The notes below the pieces were generated by a model. It did not search any database, had not been told where the DNA came from, and saw only the letters and a list, made by a program, of their open reading frames with translations. From contig JAODUP010000021.1 in assembly GCA_025642065.1 (NCBI GenBank), positions 420,501 through 484,500 on the forward strand: 64,000 nucleotides of DNA, in the 5' to 3' direction. Position numbers and translations under genes: made by a program. Source of the DNA: Paralvinella palmiformis. Taxonomy: Eukaryota > Annelida > Polychaeta > Terebellida > Alvinellidae. Of this stretch, positions 58,801 to 63,755 are shown one piece after another; position 1 is the stretch's first letter, and every line of letters begins with the position of its first letter.

Positions 58801-61800
58801 TGTGTGTGTGTGTGTGTCTACCTGTGAATCATAAGCGACATTAACGAGATGGTTATAATAATGTGGTCCTTTCTCCTCGATAATATCCACGACTTGTTCA
58901 TAGACCAGTTTTTTCCACACTTCCGCTCTATAATGGTCAGGGATGCCTCGTCGACACAACAGCTTTAGCTCCTTCTATCGAAGTAAATACAACAACAACA
59001 ACAATAACAACAACACGTCTATAACGGAAGATGACATTCTCTCGAAATACATTCGTGTGTTACGTTTGAATCGGTGAATGACTGAGTGGTTGCTTTGAAG
59101 CATGAAATGTCACACAGACGCAGGCAACAGTGGGACTCGACCCCGAACGTGAATGTGTTCGGTGGATTAGACTTTTTAACTGCAACTGTCCCGGTAATGA
59201 ATGATAAGAGAAGTAGTAAATATTACGAATCTGATAATATCGCCAAAACATAACAAAATATGGCTTATCATTTGAGATGGTAGCCTAAAATAAAATAAAC
59301 CCTACTTATTATAGTAATAAGTCATAATGAAAGTGAATGGGACCTACTTCGCTAGAAACCCGTATAAACAAACCACCTGTCTATTGAGGTCACGTGATGT
59401 CAAAACGCTGTTTGTAGTCGTATTATTTTTATAACTGCATATACTTATTTATATAGCGCCCTATTTTTACACCTTACGGCGGTGGTATGAAACGTGGCCT
59501 GGAACTTAACGAGACCAGGGATATATGTCTAATACAACTGCAAACGTTAAATCGCTGGGTTTCATTGTATACTCTAAACTGTTACAAACAACAAATTTGA
59601 AAGAGTAACCCTTAACGCCCGACCGCATTTTAATTGATGATTTAAACAGACACGTCATTGTTCAACGGGAGTCTCTGCAGTGGGCGTCCGGGTTGCTGAA
59701 ACGTCGGCTCCTGTAATGTCCCTAATCGTTTGTGATTAAAAAATACAACCCTCGCAAAAATCGCCGATAAAACCGAATCAATAGAGTTCTATTCCTTTAC
59801 TAGCCGTGGTATTTCTGAGGCGATAATACATACACTGAGATAATCCATTAAAAGCTCAATGTGGAATAGTTCTCAAACAGAGCAAATCCCCAATTTAAAT
59901 CGTAACAAAAACAAGTCATTCGACGACAGATGACGGCGGAAGACAGATATATGTCATACGGGGGGGGGGGGGGATGTTGTATAATAATTGCTAGTCGGTG
60001 ACCACAACGCATGAATAATCACTGAACGGGTGAGAGCGATCGCGGATCTATTATCGATGCTATCTCACCGTTTTCTTCAGCCTAAGTCCGGATCTACGTA
60101 ACAGGACTTTCCACTGTTTCTGATGTTCGTCCCAACTCTCCAGACGACACTGATAGTGCGTGTGTAGCTGCTGACAGATGTAATGCAACAGTAAGTCTTC
60201 CGTCGGGTAGATGTGTTTGAATCCGTACTGATCGATGTGCACCTCGCTGCAGGCTAACCTGTACACGATGAGGGGGAAAAGTGGTTGTTAAGCAACGTCC
60301 GTTTTAATCGAACATCTCCTTTAAGTCGTGACAATCAACGGGTGCTTAAAGAGAACCGTTAAGCCGAGATTCCATATACACGGTTTTGGAAAATACGTCA
60401 AAGTATCGTAAAAGAATGTATTAATACGTCGGAACAAAATAGTTTAATGCGAACTACCATAAATCAATCAGATCTAACATAAACAAGGTTATATAATATA
60501 TACATCCATCCACCCATTGGTGATATTAGAATATGTGTAAATGGAAAATCATATAAAAAAGAGTGGACATAAATATTGCACCCATCCATTGTTATCGTTT
60601 TAACTAAATAAAATGTTCTAGTTGTAAACATTTACAGTTCTACGCCTCCTCGTATAATCAATTATGTTCTACATATTTGGTCTTTATTTTGGAGGTTACA
60701 GCTTTTTTCTTGTCTGTTGTCATGATGGTATATGATTGTAAATAATATTATGTGACATAGATATGTAATAATGCTACTGTATATATATCATCGAATAAAA
60801 TTACTTACCTACTTACTTATTTACTTACTTATTGAACATTGCGTTTGTGAGTACACGTGTTCGTGTATGTCTTAAGTGAATTGAACGTCGACCCAACTTT
60901 AATGTACCCCTCCAATAAAACCCTCCTCGTCATAACGTAGCCTTGCCGAAAATATATATCCTGTTTTTGTTTGTTTGTTTGTTTACTTCATTGCAGCCAT
61001 GCCATTGCCATTCCAAGATTAGATAAACAACATATTTACAATTGTTTACATTGTGGACAAATATATGTTACGGTGGCATTCAAAAAGAATTAGGACTACA
61101 TTTGCAGAAGTGAATCAATATAATTAATTGAATTTTGTTTCTAACACTGATCCTCTGTCAGATGATGAAATACGAATCAATTCCTGGTAGTTAGCCACTG
61201 TCAAAATAGTATGTACTCAGAACAGACATGGGGCCAATTCCATTTTGTCAATTCCACTTGGTTAATTCCAATTCCTCGCCAAATTAATCAATTCCAATTT
61301 CAAAATTTTCAATTCCAATTCCATTTTTGCCGACTCTTTTTTTGCCCGCTACTTTTTACCACGAGTAGGTACTCCAAATACCTACTCCGAGTATCATGGA
61401 AGGAATATTTGTGAATTAAAAAATAAAGTGGTAAATTAATTTGTGGATTAAATATTTTTGCAGGAAAATTCCAATTCCAAATTTATCAACTCTAATTCCA
61501 TTTTTTTAAAATCAATTTAAATTCCGGAATTGGATTTAGCTTTCAATTCAAATTCCGGATTTGAATTGACCCCATTTCTGACTCACAATTAAAAAAAATG
61601 CATTTTTAATCTGTATTTCTGTTGTGTTTTATAAATGTTCGAAATAGAATCCCTCACATCTCGAAATATTGATTGAAATACAACAATGAACGATACCTCA
61701 CCAGGAAAAGAGATACATTGATATGAACTAGCATCACCGAATATCCATGTAGATTTATATAAGGTGAGACAACGATTAAGGTCTTAGAAGATGATCCCAA

Positions 61801-61917
61801 AATGCCATATCAAATCAACGGATACCAACACCAAGAATCTATTTACCTCTCGTATATCGGTAGACAGGGGTTAGTATGTCTACATTCCTCCAGTAAATCT
61901 TTAACTCTATCCTTATG
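15628..61917 (-). CDS. TBC (RabGAP) domain plus WD40-like propeller protein, 17 visible exons
   Basis: Predicted GTPase-activating protein for Rab GTPases, acting at membranes of the endolysosomal or secretory system. Exons (minus, 5' to 3'): 61917-61847, 60258-60069, 58974-58822, 58105-58016, 57528-57404, 56359-56149, 25335-25156, 24598-24461, 24303-24237, 22879-22788, 20696-20599, 20334-20217, 19395-19262, 18806-18614, 18220-16461, 16018-15931, 15735-15628. Every junction has AG/GT borders and matching phase, giving 1271 residues plus TGA. Residues about 88-345 are the TBC domain, with arginine-finger motif IMLDLLR (R153) and glutamine-finger motif YCQG (Q190), so it should be catalytically competent. 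Residues about 395-660 and 1195-1250 form a WD40-like propeller resembling LRRK2/ARHGEF10 ([23 protein letters not shown]); about 660-1190 is a low-complexity insert. The TBC region looks closest to the TBC1D2 group. I do not recall a named vertebrate protein with this arrangement. The N-terminus is missing or unrecognised. Confidence 0.88.
15931..16018 (-). CDS. Penultimate propeller exon ([19 protein letters not shown])
   Basis: Encodes [20 protein letters not shown] then LKWTKKAGE, the closing blade strands. Found by following the phase-2 donor at 16460; no start codon is needed. Acceptor CTGTAG, donor GTAAGA. Confidence 0.85.
16461..18220 (-). CDS. Large exon: propeller strand plus long disordered insert
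   Basis: A 1760-base exon. It opens with a propeller strand ([25 protein letters not shown]), then runs about 500 residues rich in S, T, P, D, R, K and Q, including the acidic run EDDDDDDVG and many SxS/SP sites suited to phosphorylation. It ends with [20 protein letters not shown] and [10 protein letters not shown], which re-enters the propeller. Although the frame runs on to TAG at 16459-16457, the end is ACCAG/GTAGGA, a splice donor; the next exon restores frame. The block is far more GC-rich than its surroundings. Confidence 0.92.
18614..18806 (-). CDS. Propeller blade exon ([18 protein letters not shown])
   Basis: Encodes [20 protein letters not shown] then [20 protein letters not shown] and [32 protein letters not shown] parallels VVEVWDKKTEKL in LRRK2. 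Acceptor CCACAG, donor GTAAGC. Confidence 0.92.
18848..19047 (+). repeat. CT, TA and GTCT/GTCC microsatellite cluster
   Basis: (CT)n then (TA)n (18848-18926), followed by a tetranucleotide tract that switches from GTCT to GTCC units (18984-19047). Lies in an intron of the TBC gene. Confidence 0.95.
19262..19395 (-). CDS. Propeller blade exon ([14 protein letters not shown])
   Basis: Encodes [20 protein letters not shown] then [20 protein letters not shown] and VLQS. The [13 protein letters not shown] strand resembles the ARHGEF10 propeller (VWASCGN in my recollection). Acceptor TTTACAG, donor GTGAGT. Confidence 0.9.
19801..19978 (+). repeat. SINE-1 copy
   Basis: tRNA-derived: head GCGCCTCCGTGGTCTAATTG with A-box, B-box AGTTCGAATCTCGG, body TTACCTTTGGAGCTCGCTCG, tail GCCGTAAAACATCAATCATC. 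Antisense to the host TBC gene. Confidence 0.9.
20051..20140 (+). repeat. GA, CA and CCA microsatellite
   Basis: (GA)n, (CA)n and (CCA)n in series, ending about 75 bases from a coding exon border. A (GT)n tract follows at about 20369-20398 on the other side of that exon. Confidence 0.95.
20217..20334 (-). CDS. Propeller blade exon ([14 protein letters not shown])
   Basis: Encodes [18 protein letters not shown] then [20 protein letters not shown]. The [13 protein letters not shown] strand matches blade sequences of LRRK2/ARHGEF10-like propellers. Acceptor ATTCCAG, donor GTACGT. Confidence 0.9.
20599..20696 (-). CDS. Propeller blade exon ([16 protein letters not shown])
   Basis: Encodes [20 protein letters not shown] then [12 protein letters not shown], a clear propeller strand pair. 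The correct frame uses donor GTAAGT; the longest open frame across this segment is a different, non-propeller frame. Confidence 0.87.
20814..21005 (+). repeat. SINE-1 copy
   Basis: Near full length: GGCGCCTCCGTGGTCTAGC, B-box GTTCGAATCTCGG, TTTGGAGGTCGCTCGGCCC, CCGTAAAAGATCAATCATC. Second copy within about 1 kb in the same orientation. Confidence 0.9.
22788..22879 (-). CDS. Propeller blade exon ([19 protein letters not shown])
   Basis: Encodes [20 protein letters not shown] then [11 protein letters not shown]. The AWICVG...GKVVSVLST pattern is the hydrophobic strand repeat of non-canonical WD40 propellers. Acceptor TTCTCAG, donor GTAATG. Confidence 0.87.
24077..24125 (+). repeat. (TA)n microsatellite
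   Basis: Uninterrupted TA tract next to a propeller exon of the TBC gene. Confidence 0.95.
24237..24303 (-). CDS. Linker exon between TBC domain and propeller
   Basis: Short exon (67 bases) encoding [20 protein letters not shown] then ENG, which leads into the first propeller strand in the next exon. Acceptor ATATAG, donor GTGAGT. Confidence 0.78.
24461..24598 (-). CDS. TBC C-terminal helix and basic linker exon
   Basis: Encodes [19 protein letters not shown] then [20 protein letters not shown] and LEEKNRM. The AFNDLxPFP signature closes TBC domains of the TBC1D2 type and is followed by a charged helix. The frame stays open past donor GTATAT, but only this donor joins in phase to the next exon. 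Confidence 0.85.
24885..24940 (+). repeat. (TA)n followed by (GATA)n
   Basis: TA tract running into several TAGA/GATA units. Short GTCT tracts follow at about 24999-25074. Confidence 0.9.
25156..25335 (-). CDS. TBC domain exon 5 ([17 protein letters not shown])
   Basis: Encodes [20 protein letters not shown] then [17 protein letters not shown]. It continues the TBC fold without gap after the exon ending at 56149, which is the evidence that these distant exons belong to one transcript. Acceptor TTTCCAG, donor GTGAGA. Confidence 0.93.
25822..25906 (-). repeat. tRNA-like SINE head
   Basis: The minus strand reads GATGGCGCAGTGGTTAGAGC with B-box GTTGGTTCGAATCCAAG, the outline of a tRNA. The acceptor stem does not pair and the sequence runs straight into a (GTGC)n tract, so it is more likely a SINE head than a functional tRNA gene. 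Confidence 0.5.
25907..25972 (+). repeat. (GTGC)n microsatellite
   Basis: Tandem GTGC/GCGT units with one interruption. Forms of alternating ACVR and ARTH repeats in open frames are artefacts of it. Confidence 0.95.
26236..26344 (+). repeat. (GTCT)n/(GTCC)n tetranucleotide array
   Basis: Mixed GTCT, ATCT and GTCC units, similar in composition to the array at 18984-19047. Confidence 0.95.
28806..28888. repeat. Palindromic compound microsatellite (CA)n(TA)n(GT)n
   Basis: About 15 CA, 14 TA and 13-15 GT units in that order. The left and right arms are complementary, so the tract can fold into a hairpin or cruciform. Confidence 0.93.
29306..29783 (-). CDS. Unrecognised coding-like segment broken at a G-run
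   Basis: On the minus strand, after acceptor-like GCTCTCTCAG, a frame reads [20 protein letters not shown] onward to [15 protein letters not shown] run of about 14 G (29586-29599) follows, and in another frame it continues [20 protein letters not shown] to [18 protein letters not shown] and [15 protein letters not shown] before a stop. The two halves could be one frame disturbed by a change in the homopolymer. GC content is higher than nearby intron. I recognise no family. It may be a retrocopy, a mobile-element piece or a small intronic gene. Confidence 0.3.
32170..32765 (+). repeat. Degenerate minisatellite, about 23-base unit
   Basis: The theme GTAACATACAGGGTGTGCTG recurs many times with heavy divergence, for example near 32245, 32290, 32535, 32555, 32571, 32637 and 32665. 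Divergence suggests an old array. Confidence 0.65.
32873..32948 (+). repeat. Short tandem repeat, CTGGCGATGT-type unit
   Basis: Repeats of about 9-12 bases (TGTCTGGCGATGTGG, TGGCTGGCGATG). It lies 100 bases from the previous array but has a different unit. Confidence 0.8.
33288..33370 (+). repeat. Microsatellite-bearing dispersed repeat, copy B
   Basis: Short (CA)n and (GA)n followed by ATCGGGCAGGCATGCACGTA, then CACACAAACATTGATGTTC, matching the copy at 9425-9565. Confidence 0.65.
34356..34540 (+). repeat. SINE-1 copy
   Basis: Full-length type: GGGCGCCTCCGTGGTCTAGC, GTTCGAATCTCGGCG, TTTGGAGGTCGCTCGGCCC, GTGGCCGTAAAACATCATTC. Confidence 0.92.
35560..36025 (+). mobile_element. LINE 3' end (reverse-transcriptase C-terminus plus tail)
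   Basis: Plus-strand frames, with stops, show [20 protein letters not shown], a form of the LHWLPV..RI.FK box common at the C-terminus of L2/CR1-type LINE ORFs. About 110 bases downstream comes the tail CCTTTGAATGG..TCTAGTAAGGG then TTATTATTATT, shared with 2577-2662. Truncated and dead. Confidence 0.7.
36755..36885 (-). repeat. SINE-1 copy with internal deletion
   Basis: Minus-strand SINE-1: tail GCCGTAAAACACCAATC and body GGAGGTCGCTCGGCCCATTT are present, but the segment between the B-box and the body is missing. Confidence 0.8.
37277..37478 (+). repeat. TA, GA and GT microsatellites
   Basis: (TA)n to 37325, (GA)n to 37348, then an interrupted (GT)n at about 37408-37478. Confidence 0.95.
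38852..39375 (+). CDS. FReD gene exon 1: signal peptide/anchor and polar N-terminal region
   Basis: Starts [20 protein letters not shown] in good Kozak context (AACATGG). The hydrophobic core is followed by an acidic region ([15 protein letters not shown]), a basic run ([10 protein letters not shown]) and the start of the first heptads ([18 protein letters not shown]). The donor ACTAG/GTGAGT at 39376 splits an arginine codon. An acceptor-like TGTAATTTCAG ends at 38842, ten bases before the ATG, hinting at an upstream non-coding exon. Confidence 0.9.
38852..54472 (+). CDS. Coiled-coil fibrinogen-related domain (FReD) protein, 5 coding exons
   Basis: Exons 38852-39375, 51550-52234, 52712-53298, 53530-53687 and 53781-54472 join in phase with GT/AG borders to give 881 residues. 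Residues 1-26 are a basic start followed by a hydrophobic stretch (signal peptide or signal anchor). Residues 30-155 are polar and charged. About 155-650 is mostly heptad-rich coiled coil with a proline/arginine break near 310-325. Residues 652-854 are a fibrinogen-related domain with four conserved-type cysteines, the Ca-site-like DRDNDYSS and the GWWY..CH..NLNGRY signature. A 27-residue polar tail follows. Six N-glycosylation sequons (NAT, NLS, NFT, NAS, NAT, NST) fit an extracellular protein. In other animals such proteins multimerise and bind glycans or receptors; many molluscan FREPs have Ig domains, absent here. The gene lies wholly inside an intron of the opposite-strand TBC gene. Confidence 0.92.
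40870..41240 (+). repeat. TA, CT and GT microsatellites
   Basis: (TA)n at 40870-40914, then alternating (CT)n and (GT)n blocks at 41070-41240 with near-repeats of TGTGTACCTCTCTC-like junctions, suggesting local duplication. Confidence 0.9.
41626..41805 (-). repeat. SINE-3 copy
   Basis: tRNA-derived on the minus strand: B-box GTCGGATCGAATTC, then CTGTCTCTGGGATGTTTCAC and GGTCTCATCATCT-like sequence, shared with 43927-44042. Confidence 0.6.
42334..42389 (+). repeat. (ACTC)n microsatellite
   Basis: About 14 tandem ACTC units. Confidence 0.97.
43386..43568 (-). repeat. SINE-1 copy
   Basis: Full-length copy on the minus strand, ending TCTAACTGGTAGCGCC in the head and GTGCACAAATGTGGCC in the body. 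Confidence 0.92.
43927..44042 (-). repeat. SINE-3 copy (partial)
   Basis: Shares the order GGATGTTTCATAC, AAAGCCTCGGTCTC and AATTATCCTCTGGGAC with the copy at 41626-41805. A SINE-1 fragment follows about 50 bases away. Confidence 0.55.
44090..44235 (-). repeat. SINE-1 copy, diverged
   Basis: Recognisable body (GTGTTTCATCTTTCAC, ACATTCTGAGATCGCTC, GCATAAAAGTGGCC) with many substitutions; an old copy. Confidence 0.7.
45669..45856 (+). repeat. SINE-1 copy
   Basis: GGGCGCCTCCGTGGTCTAGC, B-box GTTCGAATTCTGG, TTTGGAGGTCGCTCAGCCC, GCCGTAACACATCAATCATC. Missing the CATGTG bases before the tail. Confidence 0.92.
46139..46272 (+). repeat. Duplicated 130-base element, copy A
   Basis: Aligns with 50795-50930 over its length: AGCCGATTATTTTC, CAGATTCCTTAT, CCAGAAGGATGACTGGTTTA. 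Contains an imperfect inverted repeat around CTTCTGGATC / GATGACTGG. Family unknown. Confidence 0.7.
46487..46782 (+). repeat. Two (TA)n tracts
   Basis: TA tracts at about 46487-46524 and 46750-46781 with a G-run between. Confidence 0.9.
46930..47033 (+). repeat. C-run, TA, CA and GA compound microsatellite
   Basis: Poly-C, then (TA)n, (CA)n and (GA)n in series. Confidence 0.95.
48276..48776 (+). repeat. GT/GC tract and CA tract
   Basis: (GT)n passing into (GC)n at 48276-48318 and (CA)n at 48748-48775. The roughly 430 bases between them are GC-richer and have open frames on both strands but no recognisable domain. Confidence 0.85.
50056..50412 (+). repeat. SINE-2 copy, full length
   Basis: tRNA-derived head GAGCTCCGGTGGCCTAGAGG with A-box, B-box CACGTTCGAACCCCGTAAG, then a body of about 280 bases ending CCTGGGGATTCTCCCCGAAC. 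The second copy at 6676-6974 defines the family. Confidence 0.88.
50626..50966 (+). repeat. SINE-1 copy split by another repeat
   Basis: The SINE-1 head and body run 50626-50759 and stop at CGCTCAGTCC. SINE-1 tail GGCTGTAAAACATCAATCG resumes near 50937. Between them lies copy B (50795-50930) of the 130-base element also found at 46139. Confidence 0.8.
51238..51276 (+). repeat. (TA)n microsatellite
   Basis: TA tract about 275 bases before FReD exon 2. Confidence 0.95.
51550..52234 (+). CDS. FReD gene exon 2: coiled coil
   Basis: Acceptor CTTTCAG. Encodes [20 protein letters not shown] onward: heptads to about [10 protein letters not shown], a break [15 protein letters not shown], then further heptads ending MFYNLSFQ at donor GTAAGA. 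Amphipathic a/d spacing of L, V and I is clear; two N-glycosylation sequons. Confidence 0.92.
52712..53298 (+). CDS. FReD gene exon 3: coiled coil
   Basis: Acceptor CCACCAG. Encodes [20 protein letters not shown] onward through long heptads ([34 protein letters not shown]) to SNLIDR at donor GTAGGT. Contains a cysteine (NQCEK) that could form an inter-chain disulfide within the coiled coil. Confidence 0.92.
53530..53687 (+). CDS. FReD gene exon 4: end of stalk
   Basis: Encodes [20 protein letters not shown] onward to [10 protein letters not shown], the last helical stretch before the globular domain. Acceptor GGCCCAG; donor CAAG/GTAGGT, phase 1. Confidence 0.9.
53781..54472 (+). CDS. FReD gene exon 5: complete fibrinogen-related domain and stop
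   Basis: A single exon holds the whole domain: [19 protein letters not shown], the core [40 protein letters not shown], the Ca-site-like DRDNDYSS, then [20 protein letters not shown] and VMKMKRV. TAA at 54470-54472. The acceptor TTTCGTAG completes a GAC codon. Usual domain length (about 205 residues). Confidence 0.95.
55146..55151 (+). terminator. Candidate polyadenylation signal of the FReD gene
   Basis: AATAAA about 675 bases after the stop. A weaker ATTAAA lies at 54939-54944. Either could end the transcript. Confidence 0.4.
55539..55833 (+). repeat. TA, CT and GT microsatellites
   Basis: (TA)n at 55539-55578, (CT)n at 55781-55810, (GT)n at 55811-55833. Confidence 0.95.
56149..56359 (-). 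CDS. TBC domain exon 4
   Basis: Encodes [19 protein letters not shown] through [12 protein letters not shown] to [14 protein letters not shown], the helical core of the TBC C-lobe. Ends phase 0 at consensus donor GTAAGT, which opens the 30.8 kb intron. Confidence 0.93.
56886..57005 (-). repeat. SINE-1 fragment, old
   Basis: Diverged minus-strand body and B-box (TTGAGTTCAAATCGCGGC, ATGGCTATGACTGAAGG, GTGCACAAAGTGGAC). Confidence 0.6.
57404..57528 (-). CDS. TBC domain exon 3, glutamine finger
   Basis: Encodes [19 protein letters not shown] then [20 protein letters not shown] and AFW. YCQG carries the second catalytic residue. Acceptor CTTTCAG; donor TG/GTCAGT splits the tryptophan codon, restored as TGG by the next exon. 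Confidence 0.93.
58016..58105 (-). CDS. TBC domain exon 2, arginine finger
   Basis: Encodes [20 protein letters not shown] followed by [17 protein letters not shown] fits the IxxDxxR catalytic arginine-finger motif of RabGAPs. The in-frame solution uses donor GTATGT at 58015; a donor two bases upstream would break the frame with the next exon. Confidence 0.9.
58140..58690 (-). repeat. Minisatellite, 87-base unit
   Basis: The landmark TGTGGTGAAAGATAGG recurs at 58381, 58468, 58555 and 58639 (spacing 87, 87, 84), built from smaller GATA/GACA-like words; the flank to 58140 has looser versions. Because 87 is divisible by three, long open frames with a 29-residue period appear on the minus strand; they are not genes. 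Confidence 0.92.
58822..58974 (-). CDS. TBC domain exon 1 ([15 protein letters not shown])
   Basis: Opens the TBC domain with the family hallmark [14 protein letters not shown], followed by [13 protein letters not shown]. Phase 0 at both ends; acceptor GATAG, donor GTAGAC. A (TG)n microsatellite begins at once in the downstream intron. Confidence 0.92.
60069..60258 (-). CDS. TBC-propeller gene, pre-TBC linker exon
   Basis: Encodes the segment beginning [18 protein letters not shown] and ending RSGLRLKKT, bordered by acceptor TGTACAG and donor GTGAGA. The DxYGF box followed by a W-rich stretch ([15 protein letters not shown]) is typical of the sequence just before TBC domains of the TBC1D2 type. 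Confidence 0.85.
61215..61588. mobile_element. Short hAT-type MITE with TIRs and 8-base target duplication
   Basis: The element spans 61223-61580 (358 bases). It starts CAGACATGGGGCCAATTCC and ends in the complement CCCCATTTCTG, an inverted repeat CAGA.ATGGGG at both ends. Flanks ACTCAGAA (61215-61222) and ACTCACAA (61581-61588) differ by one base, the 8-base duplication expected of hAT transposition. The inside is rich in AATTCCA words with no coding potential. Confidence 0.75.
61847..61917 (-). CDS. TBC-propeller gene, first recognisable exon
   Basis: Encodes [24 protein letters not shown] and ends at donor AGAG/GTAAAT. The split arginine codon is completed by the next exon, which supports the donor. 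The 5' border is less certain: an acceptor CAG lies at 61920-61918, but an in-frame ATG (MNYQ) lies just upstream, so this could instead be an alternative first coding exon. Related TBC proteins normally carry more N-terminal sequence. Confidence 0.6.
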
Positions 61918-62215
61918 CTGATAATTCATAAAGTGTACGGAGGTGGGGTGGGGGGGGAGGTAAATGTACATAAATTAGTTTTACAATATAATTGAAATCT
62001 ATTAATAAATAGCTTTATCGTGTGTTGTACCGAACAGCTTTATCACGAACTAGCACTATGTAATTGAGTGTTGTAGTGTTATAGACGACGAGTTATAAAT
62101 GATATATAGGGCTACATATTACACGTTATGTTGTCATCTACAAACAATATTTATACGAGTTGATGAATTATTTGTATTTAGAGTGGGTAATATTGTGGTT
62201 AGTCTCATTTCGGAC
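61918..62215. other. Sequence upstream of the first recognised TBC exon
   Basis: I see no further exon or core promoter here. A G-run lies at about 61942-61960. The true 5' end of the gene is expected to the right of the window. Confidence 0.4.
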
Positions 62216-62392
62216 GTGATGATGATGATTGATGTGTTAGGGCCACCTTCGTGCGCGTGGTAGGCTAAATGGGCCGAGCGACGTCCAAAGGTAATGAAGC
62301 GAAGTCAAAGATGAAACACCTTCAGATATGCCCACCCCGAAATTCGAACTCAGGTTGTAGTGATATGCGGTCCAACATGCTACCGATTAGAC

Positions 62393-63755
62393 CGGGGGTC
62401 GGCACCTTTTTTGAGCTGAGGGCCGAATAGTAAAACTGGACTTGGTGGGCGAGGTGCTAGGCGCCGACTGGATGTGGGTGTGAGCGGCTCCGGATCCCCC
62501 CTCCCACAATTTTTTTAAAGAATTGTATTGGTAGAAGAGTGAAAGTTGGATTAAGCCAGTGAGCAACATATATTTTCAAACGCAAGAAGCTGCATAATAT
62601 ATTGTGTGTCTACCATGACTTATACTCCTGACATATAGTAACTACATGAAAGTTAATGATTATATACTATTGGCAGCTTAAAAAGCAAAAACGTGAATGA
62701 ATTAATTATATGTAATTTTTTTATTTAATTTTCCGAATAGTGCAATTATCATTCGAGCGTGACGCAATAGTTCAGGGAACTAGTCGGCTGGAACATATTG
62801 TTGGTAAAACTTAACTCTCACAACTTCAGTAAACTTGTTTTTTAAGTCAGTGTTCCATTGCGAATCAATCAGTTCCATATGCAGATGAACGAGCTAGCGG
62901 AGGTGCAAATAATGCAAAAACCTGGTTGTAGGCGCGCTGATCTGCAAATCGAGTTTTGAATTGTTCTCGCAGATGTCTAACAAAAGGAACATACGTACTG
63001 GGCTCAATAAGTTGACTTGCATACAACGTTGGAAAATTTGCATATAGGCCTAATTGCATCGTTTGAGTCACCAATTGGACCGCTCGCTGGACGTTGGCCC
63101 CACTTGTTTTCCACTTCAACCCAACTAAGGAGACTAACTCCTCCGTAATTTGGAATTCCTCGTTGATGCGCGTTCTTTAAGGGTAGACTTCACATTAGCA
63201 AACAGTTCTTCTATGAGACAGTTGACAATTCTTGAGGAAAGGCTAATATTTTCAAACAGACTTTTCTAGTATAGTTTGCTTCTAAAATGTCAAAACAGAA
63301 AACAGTACTTGGTTTATCAGTATGACATCCAACGAGGACGTTGATAGAATAAAACACTATATAAGTCTCTGCTGTTTATTACGAAAGCGGGCTTAAAAAG
63401 CTGGCCAGCTCCCGATTAGTCTGCCAATATGTCGAGGATTGCCGATCTCTATGAAAAGGACCATATTAGCCTATTGCCTTCTCCGAAGCAAAGGACAGTT
63501 TAACAGGGGTTATTACAGTCATCTGGTTATTACAGTCATCTGGTTATTATAGTCATCTGGTTATTATAGTCATCTGGTTATTATAGTCATCTGGTTATTA
63601 TAGTCATCTGGTTAATTACGCGGTCAGTGACATCCGCAACCAATGTGTAAGTGAGTTAAAAGAGATGTGGGAATGTCGATACTTTACAAATACTCTAAAC
63701 TGAATGCCGCCCGCGGGACGGATCCGGCTGGCGGGCGGCAGGTTGCCGACCCCTG
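62393..63755 (-). mobile_element. Dead hAT transposon, ZBED5/GTF2IRD2-like
   Basis: Ends CGGGGGTCGGCACC (62393) and the complement of CAGGGGTCGGCAACC (63741-63755) are the classic hAT terminal repeats. Flanking 8-base copies GATTAGAC (62385-62392) and AATTAAAC (63756-63763) are a diverged target duplication inside a SINE. The minus strand holds a broken transposase end: FQITEELVSLVGLKWKTSGA, then LIEPSTYVPFVRHLREQFKT and RFADQRAYNQVFALFAP, resembling the C-terminal part of ZBED5/GTF2IRD2-type proteins. It is much shorter than an autonomous element and full of stops. Confidence 0.85.
63506..63614 (+). repeat. 17-base tandem repeat inside the hAT element
   Basis: The unit GGTTATTAYAGTCATCT is repeated about six times with one C/T variant. 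Confidence 0.95.
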
